Source: Conus ventricosus
Taxonomy: Eukaryota > Mollusca > Gastropoda > Neogastropoda > Conidae
DNA length: 64,000 nucleotides
Assembly: GCA_018398815.1 (NCBI GenBank)
Contig: CM031628.1
Span: forward strand, 2,644,653 to 2,708,652
Direction of reading: 5' to 3'
Shown: positions 46,829 to 56,052 of the stretch, piece after piece
Layout: each line of letters starts with the position of its first letter
Position numbering within the stretch: the stretch's first letter is position 1
The notes under the pieces: generated by a model
The model's database searches: none
What the model was told of the DNA's origin: nothing
Seen by the model: the letters and a program-made list of their open reading frames with translations, nothing else
Made by a program: the position numbers and the translations under genes

Positions 46829-49059
46829 TGTCACGAGTTTGTCACGAGGCCTACGACGATTGACCCATCTACGGTGGTGGAATTGTTCATTTGTTTATTG
46901 TCGTTGTGTTGTCGCGTGTCCGTCCCTTAGTGTGGCTTGTGGTGCGGTTTGCCCTTAATGTAGTTCAGCTCAGGTTAGGTTTGCTTTCTCTCTCTCTCTC
47001 TCTAATTCCACTGCCCGTGCAATTCATCCTGCAGGTTCACGGGTGGCTGGTACCTTTCTCTCGAACTTGCTGTCTATCGGCCTCTCACCTGTCTTTTCAC
47101 CTGTCGCACGTGCTTCATTTCTTTTAGCTTGAGGTATGCTCACTCTGTGACGTAGCGTGGCATGTTGGCCGCCATCGCTTAGGCAGGCTTTCTCTTCACT
47201 CGAGCGGAAAGATATCTCTGGGAGCGCCTGCTCCAGTCCTGGTTCTTCACCATTTCGTCGAAGGTACAGTCAGGTACCTTCATTTCTACAGTCGGCCTGT
47301 AGGGGAGAGACATCACTTCATCTTTTTTCCGCATCTGCGCTGCTGTCCTCTCGACCGGACAGAGGGCAGAGAGAGTCGCTTGACCCGTCTCTTCGGGGTC
47401 ACCACGGGTAGCTGGTAAGCATCAGTTTCGTGGTTCGTTTGTTTTTGTTGTTACCCGGCTAATTCTTCTCTTTTGCGCAATTCTCTTTTGTTTTCAAAAT
47501 TATAAAAGAAATATTGTTTGAGACCATTTTTTTTTTGGTTAACTCAATCTTTAACCTTGCCATTCTAAATTATATCCAAAATTCTTTCTCCTTTTTATGC
47601 ATCTGGTGATGCGGGTAGTCGGTGGGGATGGGAGAGAAACCTGGTGATTCAGGGTTGGTACTTGCTTGGTCTCGCTCGTCCGCCCCTGTCACATTCGCCG
47701 GACTCTTATTCTTCGGCCACCGTCTGTTTGTGTGTGCAAGGAGAACGAGTTTTATGTTCGCGAGCGTGCGAAAGCATGATTTGTCGTTTGGATGCGTGGT
47801 TGGAGATTTGTCTTATTTTTGAAATGTTGATAAAAATGTGGGGATAATTGTGCCATTGAATTTTTTATTATTTGCAAATGTGGTGGCAGATGTAAAGCAA
47901 TTAGTTCAGTTCCTAAGAAAGGAAAATGTTAAACGTGAGTGAGAGAAGGATGAAGATAATTCATATTTGTTTTATAGCCTGTTAATTTAATGCAGTCTCT
48001 TACCTGCTTCGTGTGGGAAGACTTTAACGAACATTCCTGATTTGGTTGGTTTGCTGTGTTTGCTCAGGTCTGTGTTGAGCTGGTGTTGTTGGTGTATTTA
48101 GTAGACCTCCCCTCGCCCATCATGCGAGTGGCTGTTAAGATTTAACAGCATGGGTCAGACTGTACTGACTGCGGGGTTCCAGTCCCCTCCTTCCTTCCTT
48201 TTTCTTTCCCCCCAGTTACCTTTTCCCTCCTCCCGGGGGCTTCACCCGGAGCTTGCACTGGTTGGTGCCGCGCACTGGTTGGGGCCACGCACTGGTTGGG
48301 ACCACGCACTGGTTGGTGCCGCGCACTGGTTGGGGCCACGCACTGGTTGGGGCCACGCACTGGTTGGGACCACGCACTGGTTGGGCCCGCGCACTGGTTG
48401 GTGCCGCGCACGGGGTTGGGGCCACGCACTGGTTGGTACCGCGCACTGGTTGGTGCCACGCACTGGTTGGGACCGCGCACTGGTTGGGGTCACGCACATG
48501 GTTGGGACCACGCACTGGTTGAGGCCACGTACTGGTGGAAAAGCTCGTGGACTTGGCTGGCCGGCCCTGATCCCGCCCAGGACCTCCAGCAACAACGCCG
48601 CTTTCCCCCCGGGACGCGCTCTCCACGTCTGTTTGTGCGTGTCAAGGGTGTCGGCCTTGAACGACTCTCTTCAAGAACCGACCCGGTTTGGAGCACCTAG
48701 TGCGACAGGGTGCTCCCATTAGACTTTGGAGAGGCAGGGGTGTGGGGGCACTACATGATGTGGAAAGGGATGGGGGGCTGGAAATTGTTTATTTGTAATT
48801 GTGTATATGTCATATGTGTTGAAATGCTTGATTGTGTTTGTGCATGTTGTGTGTGTTGGAATGCTTGATTGTGATTGTGCATGGTGCGTTTTGTTGAAAT
48901 ATTTATTTGCGATTGTGTGTGTTGATGTGATAAATGGGGGTGTTGTATCGTAATCTTTCTTGTGTGGGCTCTTGCGAGGCGTGTGAGGTCAGTCACTCCC
49001 TTCACTCCCATCTAGACCGATTTCCCGTCAGGGCAGACCTCCAGGGGTCGGTCGTGACA
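46829..49059 (+). repeat. 5' LTR
   Basis: Begins TGTCACGAG and ends GGTCGTGACA, giving an 8-bp perfect terminal inverted repeat (TGTCACGA / TCGTGACA). It matches 57709-59986 across its length. The 2.2 kb length is large for Ty3/gypsy. It contains a 17-bp minisatellite (48255-48534). The start was set by the TG after the GTGGG target duplicate. Confidence 0.9.
48255..48534 (+). repeat. 17-bp minisatellite inside the 5' LTR
   Basis: About 16 tandem copies of GCACTGGTTGGGACCAC with variants at the last six bases (GTGCCGC, GGGCCAC, GGACCGC). Because 17 is not a multiple of 3, all frames stay open and yield spurious repeat proteins in both strands. Confidence 0.95.
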
Positions 49060-49063
49060 ATTG

Positions 49064-49081
49064 TGGGGGCTCGTCCGGGAT
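49064..49081 (+). promoter_or_regulatory. Primer-binding site, proline-tRNA type
   Basis: TGGGGGCTCGTCCGGGAT lies 4 bases after the 5' LTR. It is the complement of the 3' end of tRNA-Pro and the same 18-mer used by many gammaretroviruses. It primes minus-strand DNA synthesis. Confidence 0.93.
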
Positions 49082-49758
49082 GTGAAGGGCTCTCTCTGAC
49101 TGTCTCTCTCGTTTCGCGGAGTACCTGTTCAGTTCTGTCTGTTTTGCATACGTTTAGTTAGTTTGTTGTGGTTGTTTGTGGGTGGTTGGCTGGGTGACTC
49201 TAGCATGAAGGGAGTCTTTTGGTGGCCTGAGGGAACATCCGGTTGTGGACTGGGGAGTCGAGTCGAGATGGAAGGGGATCGACCGCGTCCAGACCTCTTT
49301 CCGCCGGGTGCCTCATGCAGATGCGGCCGTTTGGTCTCGCCTTTCTGTTGCCACTCAGTCTGCCATTCCTGTTTTGTAAGTTAACCAGTTTTCTTTACGG
49401 GTGGTTGTTGAGTACAGGTGGGTGTATCGGACGTTAGTAACACTTTTTCTTTTATCCCGGGTTCCTTCTGTCATTTGTTTGTTTTGTCGGTGAGCCCCAC
49501 CGCACTGTTGCTCATGCTGTGGAGTGCGGTGTTGCCAGAGTGGGAGCAGCCTGGACATTTTTTTTTTTTTTTTCGGTGAGCCCCACGCACTGTTGCTCGT
49601 GTTGTGGAGCGCGGTGTTGCCAGAGGTGGGAGCAGCCGGAACATACACACACACACACACACATCCTTAAAATATCTGTTTTCAAGTGGAATTGTCTTTC
49701 CCCGGTATTTGAGAACTGTAGGATATTGTTGTCATGGAACGTCTGGTGCTGGGTGGTT
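49082..49758 (+). other. Retrotransposon leader with an 80-bp tandem duplication
   Basis: Untranslated leader. 49490-49560 and 49577-49648 are two copies of GGTGAGCCCCACCGCACTGT ... TTGCCAGAGTGGGAGCAGCC separated by a T run. An (AC)n tract follows at 49647-49662. Confidence 0.7.
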
Positions 49759-50159
49759 ATGGCGACGCGTGCGTCGAAGAAGAAAGGTATTCAAAATGTA
49801 GTCCCTACTATTAGTACCAGTACTTCGACTACAGTGAATTCTACTTATTCCAGTGCTGTAGCAGATTAGTCCAGTGAGTACTTTTACTACTTCTTCGCTA
49901 AGGGATCTTCCTGTTGAGACCCGACTGGCACTTCCGCTCGGAAGCGTCAGAGTATAGCAAAGCAACTGTGGGCTTCTGTTGAGTCGCAGAAACCAAAGCC
50001 CTCTCTTCTCCATGCTTCCCTCGTAAGGAGTACACCCAGGGTGACTTTCCTCATGGGAAAGTCGGAGACCCAAGGGACGGGTCAGATGGGTCATCCTCCC
50101 GTGTCGGGAGTGGTGAATCCTGCTCAGGATATCACCTCTGTCCTGATGTTTTTGGAGCG

Positions 50160-50540
50160 ACAGCGACAAGAGGATGCTGTCAGGCAGGAAGCCTTGCGTA
50201 GGGAAGAGGCTACCAGGCAGGAAGCCCTGCGTAGGGAAGAGGAAACTCGGCGTAGGGAAGAGGAAACTCGGCGTAGGGAAAAGGAAACTCGGCGTAGGGA
50301 AGAGGCTGCCAGACAGGAAGCCCTGCGGAGGGAAGAGCTAGATAGGATAGAGGCTCTGCGCAGAGAGGAGACTGACAGACAGGAAATTCTGCGTAGGGAA
50401 GAGGCTATGCTGCGCAGAGAGGAGGCTGCTAGACAGGAAGCTCTGCGTAAGGAAGAGGCTATGCTGCGTAGGGAAGAGGCTGTCAGACAGGAAGCCCTCC
50501 GTAGAGAAGAGCTAGATAGGATGGAGGCCCCGCGTAGGAA
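50160..50540 (+). repeat. Coiled-coil coding repeat in gag
   Basis: Imperfect repeats of GCGTAGGGAAGAGG and AGACAGGAAGCCCTGCG giving RREEA/RQEAL heptad-like peptides, about 130 residues, Glu/Arg-rich. It recalls the separate coiled-coil ORF in block A but with a different unit. Confidence 0.8.
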
Positions 50541-50775
50541 GAGATGGAACAACTTCTTTCGCGGACTCCACATCTGTAAGTCAGGGGGTTAACCAACAGG
50601 CAAGCGATAGAGTTAGAGGCCCAAAGTTAAAGCTTCAGAGTTCAGGACCTAGTGAGGACATTGATATGTTTTAGAGCATTTTGACAAAGTGGCTAGTTCA
50701 TACCAATTGTTGAGGAACAAAAGGCCATGCACTTTTTTCTGGATTATCTGGTGCTGCAAGGGAGTGTGTGCTCAC

Positions 50776-51370
50776 ACGGCTGTTCAGAGCAAGCCATTAG
50801 TTCTGAGAGGAGGGGAGTTTACAGCCTCCCCCAGCTGCAGAGGCCAAGCGTGATGCAGGTCAAGGAAAGGGGTTGTTTACTGCAGGCTGCTCCCACCAGC
50901 GCTATTTCCGTGCTGTACTCGACCAACTGAATGTCATCTGTGTAAGCTGGTCTGGCAGCAATGTGTTCGGCATTGATGAGCGGCCATTACAAATGGGGCT
51001 CTTAGTTTGATAATCAGTGGTTGTCATGAAAAATGTAATTATCTGTACTCTTGAGATGATGAATAGGCGAATTCCGACAATTCTTTTAATACCAAACTCG
51101 ACTAGGTTTATTTTCTGTAGATAATGTAGATACGGCATGAAAGCTTGTACACAAGAGGTCAGGCGATATTCAAACAATGACAACACACCACACAATTGTG
51201 CAAGAATGACGTCATCACTTTCTGGGAACTTAATTTTCCAAGTTAACTAGTACACAAGTTTGATACATGCCTCTGCTTGGACTACAACACAAAATGTTGG
51301 GTCAGAAATGTGTAAGGCTTGTTTGTTCGGCCCTTAACTAAGTGTCTCGAATGGGACAGAAAAATAAAGC
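50776..51370. mobile_element. Insertion of about 595 bp in gag, class unknown
   Basis: TGTGCTCAC is found at 50767-50775 and again at 51371-51379. The gag frame runs GAARECVLT before the first copy and resumes directly after the second with LNEGVLCDMQLALRKRF, a spacing that suits gag. The insert is AT-rich, has no terminal inverted repeat that I can see, and holds no recognisable protein. An 8-9 bp duplication would fit a non-autonomous hAT or MULE derivative. Confidence 0.6.
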
Positions 51371-51818
51371 TGTGCTCACTCTAAATGAAGGGGTCTTATG
51401 CGACATGCAGTTGGCTCTGCGTAAGCGTTTCCACCTTACCCCAGAGACGTACAGGAGGAAGTTCAGGTCCATGAAGAGAATAACGACGAGACCTTCGTGC
51501 AGTTTGGAGATAGGCTGCGCAAAACGCTAGGGTACTGGCGTCAGTTGGCTAAGCTGGAGCTGGAGGATCTGATTCTCATTGAACAGCTCACCAACACTGT
51601 GTCCCCAGAGTTGAGGATCCGTATAGGCGAGACAGCACCTCAGGATTTCGCGGCTGCGATTCATACCGCTGAGGTGTTTGCTGAAGCTCGTAGAGCTTAT
51701 GGGCATCGCTCAGACACAGACAGGAAGACCCCCACAGGATTTAGTGGCAATAAGGCGCGACGACTGCTAGCGGGTTGAACAAGGCAGGCAGTTCATCGGG
51801 GATTTCAGCACCCGGTTG

Positions 51819-51860
51819 TGTTTTCTTTGTGGTCGTCCCGGCCACATTAGGAGAGATTGC
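51819..51860 (+). other. CCHC zinc knuckle of gag
   Basis: CFLCGRPGHIRRDC fits C-X2-C-X4-H-X4-C exactly. Nucleocapsid RNA-binding motif. Confidence 0.95.
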
Positions 51861-51949
51861 CCTAAAGCCGCCGTAGTCATGGGGCTAGTCCTTCCCCGCG
51901 TCCTCGTGCCTCGGCTAACGTGGGGTCCATCCCAGCTTCTAGTGGTACA

Positions 51950-52046
51950 GAGTGCCCAGTGTTTCTTTCTGTTGTTGGTTCCTCCTTGGTCGACACCATC
52001 AGGGATTCGGGAGCATCAACGATCTTTGTGGATAAGGATTTGGTTT
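51950..52046 (+). pseudogene. Retroviral-type aspartic protease, N-terminal part
   Basis: Contains the active-site motif DSGASTIFVDKDLV beginning at 52004 (catalytic Asp in DSGA). The protease cleaves the polyprotein. It is cut at 52046 by the MULE and resumes after 54965. Confidence 0.85.
52038..52046. repeat. 9-bp target-site duplication of the MULE
   Basis: ATTTGGTTT here and at 54957-54965. A 9-bp duplication is the usual length for Mutator-like elements. Confidence 0.9.
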
Positions 52047-52595
52047 GGCTGTCATTTATCAGACAGTAAAAAAAAATGGTTGGTGCAGCAAATCTAATTG
52101 TTGGGGCCTGCAAATTTGATATGAATAACAGCAGAAACAAGTTTTTGTGGCAAAAAAAATAATTGCCAGCAAAAAAATATAAATTTTACAGCAAAAAAAC
52201 ACTTTTGTAGCATATTAAATGGGAAATCAGCAAATAAGATGTCCGAATAGAAACAAAATACAAAAACAGCAAAAAAAGTATGTTGCAGCAAAATTGATTC
52301 AATAGCAGCAAACACATTAAAGTCATCAGCTATAATAATGACCATTGCCGTCTAGTACAATTGGTATTCAAGGGAAAGTGAGAAGAGAAAAGCACACGTG
52401 CGCGCGCGCATGTGTGTGTGTGTGTGTGTGCAAAATTCACTTCCCTGTTACTGTAAGTGAACTCGGTTACTCGGTTTACAATTGGAGATCACTTGACCTT
52501 TTGAGTGATACTTGAGGGATGTGTGAGCAGTAGTTACCAAGTCTATGTCAAAGTCAAATGGTTGGGCACACACTCAATCGACATAGCAACCAACA

Positions 52596-52797
52596 ATGGA
52601 GTTTGAAGTTATCCAGCCAGTCAACCAGGATCGTGATTCAACGGATGATGAATTGCCAGCACCAAAAAGAAGACGGGGAGTGTGGCAAGGAGTGGCATGT
52701 CGACAAAACATTTCCAGACAAAAATGCAGCAATTGCTTTCGTGAAGGTAAGAGTTGTGGTTGTTCAAAAGGACGACGATGATGAGTGATGATGGGTG

Positions 52798-52861
<64 letters not shown>

Positions 52862-54834
52862 TAGAGAGGGAGAGGGGTAGGAAGAAAAGACGAGGGAGGT
52901 TGAGATGAGAGATGGGAGATATGAGTGTGCATGTGTGTGTGAGTGCGTGCTTCGTTCCCCATGGTAACGTACCATCCTACCAAATTTTGTTGCTGTTGCA
53001 GGATGACTGGGCCATCGCATACACTCACGCAACGATGTCAGGGAGCAAGGTGTACTACAGATGCAAGCATGCTGCCAGATGCCCTGCAGAGATGCACTCG
53101 GATACAGCGCTGACTGCGACCAAGTTTCCTTGAATCTTACATCAAAGGAGCATGATCATGCACAAGAGGAAACATCACAGGAAAACACATCGGGGCATTC
53201 ATCCGCAGACAAGGGAAGTTATTAACTCTTTGTTCATTGACCAAAAGCAATATTTGCGGCTTTGCGTAATCGGAAATGTTCCCACATGCCCTCAAAAGTC
53301 CAAATGGCGAAACTATCTTGTTTCACTGAGAAACAAACATTTAGGAAAACCTACCATTTCCTTGGCGAGCTTTCTGCATGGGCAGAGGCACGCAAAATGG
53401 TACCAGATGATGACGACCAGGCTTTTGTTTGTGGGTTTGACTGTTCATATGGCCAAAGAAAGAAAGAATCTGCATTTTTTAGAGTCAGTATCTCTACAAA
53501 ACGTCTGTTGAAACTTGGGTCACGATCATCAAATATTCATGCAGATGCAACTTATAAGTTGATATGGCAGGGCTAACCGGTGCTCATCACCGGGTACAGT
53601 GATGCAAACAGGAAATTTCACCCAATTTCATTAGCAATCACAATGAATGAGGCTAAAGAAGATTACCACTTCATCTTTGCGGCTGTTGCCAATGGTGTTA
53701 GTATGATTTATCCTGATGATCATCCTGGATTTGCACCCACACACCTCATCGGCGATGCAGCCCCTGCCATCAAGAACGGTTACACATCTGCCTTCGGACA
53801 TGAGCCAGAAAAGACCATTTCATGCTGGGCCCATGTCGTCATGAATATGGACAAGCAAATTGTGCGAGTCAGAGACAAAGAAACTCGTGCGGCAATACGT
53901 GAAGACATCTTCGAGTTGCAGCTGTGTCCGGATGAAGACTCATTTCAACATGCTGCTGCCCTCTTTCTGACTAAATGGGAGTCTTCAGACAAAGATGGAG
54001 TAGCGTCATTCTTGGAGTACTTCCAGGGATCGTGGCTTCAGCGGAATTACACATGGTTTGAAGGCTATGCTCCAGGTTTTCCTCTACAAACAATGGGCTT
54101 GAGGCTCTGAACATGATCATCAAGCGCCAACACACGTTCCGTGAGCGGCATGACTTAGGTCGCTTCCTGAGCATCGTGGAGCACGACATCGTCCTCACTT
54201 GGTCCAGAGACCGTGATGATTCCCAAGCTGGCCACACCGAGGTTGCATCCCAGCCAATGAGGACCTTGGCATGCTAGACGTCTGCTTACCAATGGGCAGG
54301 TTCAGAGGCAGAGTCACTGAAAAGTGGTCAAACGTGTACGTCTCATCACATTCCCTGACAAACACAGATCTGAAAACGTCTGTCATTCTGCAGAAGGAAT
54401 GTTTTCAGAGAGCATCATGGGCATCTTTCGATGAATACAAGGAGAGCAGAAATTCAGTCTGGCATCTTGTGCAACAAGAAGACAACAGCTTCTCGTGCAA
54501 TTGTCCGGCCAATATGAAAGCCAACATCTGCAAGCACTCTCTGGGCATAGAGATTCGTTTGGGAATCTCTGAGCCTCCATCCGAGGCCAAAAACTGTGCC
54601 ACTCGGTATGAAGAGGAAGAGGGGGAGGCCAAAATTGAGCAAACCGGCATTGTTGCGCCAATGAATTCATCTCTGAGCCTCCATCTGAGGCCAAATCTGT
54701 GCTACTGGTTATTCAATTTGTTGCTTTTTCCATTATTTTTGCATATTTTGCATGATTTTTGCTGGATATCTTTTGTTGATAGTCCTACCTATTTTGCTGT
54801 TTCATTATATTTTTTGCATGTTGAAAGTAAATAA
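52596..54834 (+). pseudogene. MULE transposase with DNA-binding finger and SWIM domain
   Basis: Cut-and-paste transposase. Start MEFEVIQPVNQDRDSTDDEL, then EWHVDKTFPDKNAAIAFVK after one frameshift, a phase-0 intron 52747-53001 (GTAAGAG ... TTGCAG) filled with (GT)n, then DDWAIAYTHATMSGSKVYYR with CKHAARCPAEMH and a later H-x-H (KEHDHA), a FLYWCH/WRKY-GCM1-like finger. The catalytic core: first Asp in NIHADATYKLIWQG (53540), a stop codon in place of a Tyr-like codon at 53574, second Asp in HLIGDAAPAIKNGYTSAFG (53740), C-x2-H in CWAHVV, and the Glu in NNGLEALNMIIKR (54090, one base out of frame). The C-terminus has the SWIM finger CNCPANMKANICKHSLGI (54499-54550). AATAAA follows at about 54829. 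All catalytic positions survive; a few frameshifts and one stop inactivate it as read. Confidence 0.88.
52747..53001 (+). other. Intron of the MULE transposase gene
   Basis: Donor AAG|GTAAGAG and acceptor TGCTGTTGCAG|GAT bracket a sequence with a (GT)n tract (52800-52860). Both flanking exons read in the same phase as a finger domain. Confidence 0.75.
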
Positions 54835-54965
54835 ACTGCTGATAAATCATTAATTTTGCTGCAATTTTGCATTTTATTTTGCGGGTGAAATTTGCTGTTT
54901 GATTTATCTTTTTTGCTGCAATTCAATTTCTTTTGCTGGCCAAAAAATTATAAGCCATTTGGTTT

Positions 54966-55290
54966 CCCCTGAGGCTCGGCGGGGCGCCAGTTACGATGTG
55001 TGCGGGTTGGAGGCTGGTTTTACATCCACCCGTCCTTCTGTACTCATTCCTATCTCCACCCCTACTTCTGTGGCGAAGTATGGGCCATCGCGGTGGAGCG
55101 ACCTCTGTATTCCCTTATCATAGGGAATACTATCACCTTTGCGGACGGACGCAGTCAGTCCGTGTCTACAGATCTGCCCGTACAGGCGTGTGTGGGAGTT
55201 ACCACACGCGCCAAAGCTAAGAAACAGGAACAGGAATTGCGTCCTGTTCTTCAGCGATCTCTGACGAGGTTTGGCCAGGATTGATCCTGC
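54966..55290 (+). pseudogene. Protease C-terminal part and linker
   Basis: Resumes the protease frame immediately after the MULE duplicate (SPEARRGASYDVCGLEAG), shifts one base near 55060, and continues FCGEVWAIAVERPLYSLIIG, where the LY-x2-IIG motif is the conserved end of Ty3/gypsy proteases. A charged linker VGVTTRAKAKKQEQELRPVL follows and leads into integrase with no RT in between. Confidence 0.8.
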
Positions 55291-55872
55291 TACCATGGTC
55301 CGTCTTCAAGCCAGGGACTTGGATGTCCAACGCCTACGACAACTGGTGGATCGTCCCGCTCAGTCTGCCCGACATGCTAAGGTGAGCTTTGAGCTCCACA
55401 AGGGGATCCTCTTTAGGGTTTTCACTCAGGCCGATCGGGTAGCCAAGCAACTAGTTGTCCCCAAAGCTTGAGAGAATCTGTTCTCCGGCAGGCCATGATT
55501 CACCATGGCAGGCCATATGGGCTCAAAGCGGACCCTCGAGCGAGTAAGACAAGACTTCTTCTGGCCAAGGATGAATTCTCAGGTTAGACAGTACTGCCGC
55601 AGTTGCGATGTCTGCCAACGGACAACGCCTAAGGGTCGTTTGAAGCGGGTTCCCCTAGGGTCAGTGCCACTGGTTGGGAAGCCATTCAGCAAGGTTGGGG
55701 TTGACCTGGTGGGACCATTAATCCACCATCGATCGCGGTCACCGCTACACTTTGGTAGCGGTAGACTCTGCGACTCGATACCCAGAGGTTGTCCCGCCTA
55801 GGACTATCGATGCTCCTACTGTTGCTGTGGCTCTCCGGCAGATTTGGACGCGCACTGGTGTGCCCAAGAAGA
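55265..55872 (+). pseudogene. Integrase, zinc-binding domain and start of catalytic core
   Basis: DPATMVRLQARDLDVQRLRQ, GILFRVFTQADRVAKQLVVP, then the HHCC region GHMGSKRTLERVRQDFFWP and YCRSCDVCQRTTPKGR, and the core start KPFSKVGVDLVGPL (first catalytic Asp near 55703) and AVDSATRYPEVVPPRTIDA to RTGVPKK. Integrase joins element DNA to the genome. The sequence stops just before the second catalytic Asp and the Glu. One frameshift is near 55475 and one near 55725-55750. Confidence 0.87.
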
Positions 55873-56052
55873 AGTACGGCCGGAAGTTTGTACTGGAGAG
55901 CGATCATCATCCTCTCCAGTGCCTGGACCGGATCCGGCCAGTCAGTCGTCGACTCATGAGTTAGGCAGTGGAACTGCAGAGTCATGCGTTCAGTTTTCGC
56001 CATATCAAGGGTTCCAGCAATACGGATGCTGACTATCTTAGCCGAGCTCCGT
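55873..56052 (+). pseudogene. RNase H C-terminal tail
   Basis: Immediately and in frame after integrase: KYGRKFVLESDHHPLQCL, RPVSRRLMS, a stop, then AVELQSHAFSFRHIKGSSNT and DADYLSRAP, stop at about 56050. The SDHHPL and HIKG-x-N-x-DA-x-LSR motifs mark the end of Ty3/gypsy RNase H. The catalytic upstream part and all of RT are missing. Confidence 0.87.

Larger units (their letters stand above)
49759..51950 (+). pseudogene. Gag, interrupted
   Basis: Structural protein of the retrotransposon, which packages its RNA. The likely start is ATG 49759 (MATRASKKKGIQNVV). The same frame continues to 50589 with two stops (near 49869 and 49918) and covers TFLMGKSETQGTGQMGHPP, then a long charged coiled coil of RREEATRQEALRREE-type repeats (50160-50540). 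Capsid motifs follow in other frames: SEDIDMF.EHFDKVASSYQL near 50655-50700 and LFSGLSGAARECVLT near 50735-50775. After the 50776-51370 insert, ALRKRFHLTPETYRRKF (51415-51465), FGDRLRKTLGYWRQLAKLEL (51500) and a C-terminal CCHC knuckle (51819-51860). Frameshifts and stops prevent one product; some are probably sequencing errors. Confidence 0.82.
52047..54956 (+). mobile_element. MULE DNA transposon in the protease gene
   Basis: A 2910-bp insert flanked by ATTTGGTTT duplicates. Both ends begin GGCT (GGCTGTCATTTATCAGACAG at the left, GGCTTATAATTTTTTGGCCA from the right read inward) with further matches (CAGCAAAAGAAATTG-like, GCAGCAAA), giving degenerate terminal inverted repeats. Subterminal zones 52075-52300 and 54830-54950 carry many TTTTGCTG/CAGCAAAA copies pointing inward, plausible transposase-binding repeats. 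It encodes one transposase gene with an intron. A GC/GT tract lies at 52398-52430. Confidence 0.9.

Noticed and set aside
48255..48534. CRISPR-like or tRNA-array interpretation of the regular 17-bp repeats
   Set aside because: There are no unique spacers and the units are contiguous. The setting is an LTR in an animal genome, and no tRNA fold is apparent.
48142..48722. Repeat proteins on both strands with HWLGPRTGW or RGPNQCVAPTSA units
   Set aside because: They come from the 17-bp minisatellite in the LTR, which is open in all frames. They show no conservation beyond the DNA repeat.
50902..51195. Minus-strand 97-codon frame in the gag insert
   Set aside because: No recognisable motif; length is within chance expectation for AT-rich DNA.
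52558..53032. Minus-strand His/Thr-rich frames opposite the MULE first exon and intron
   Set aside because: Translations of the GT tract in the intron of the transposase gene.
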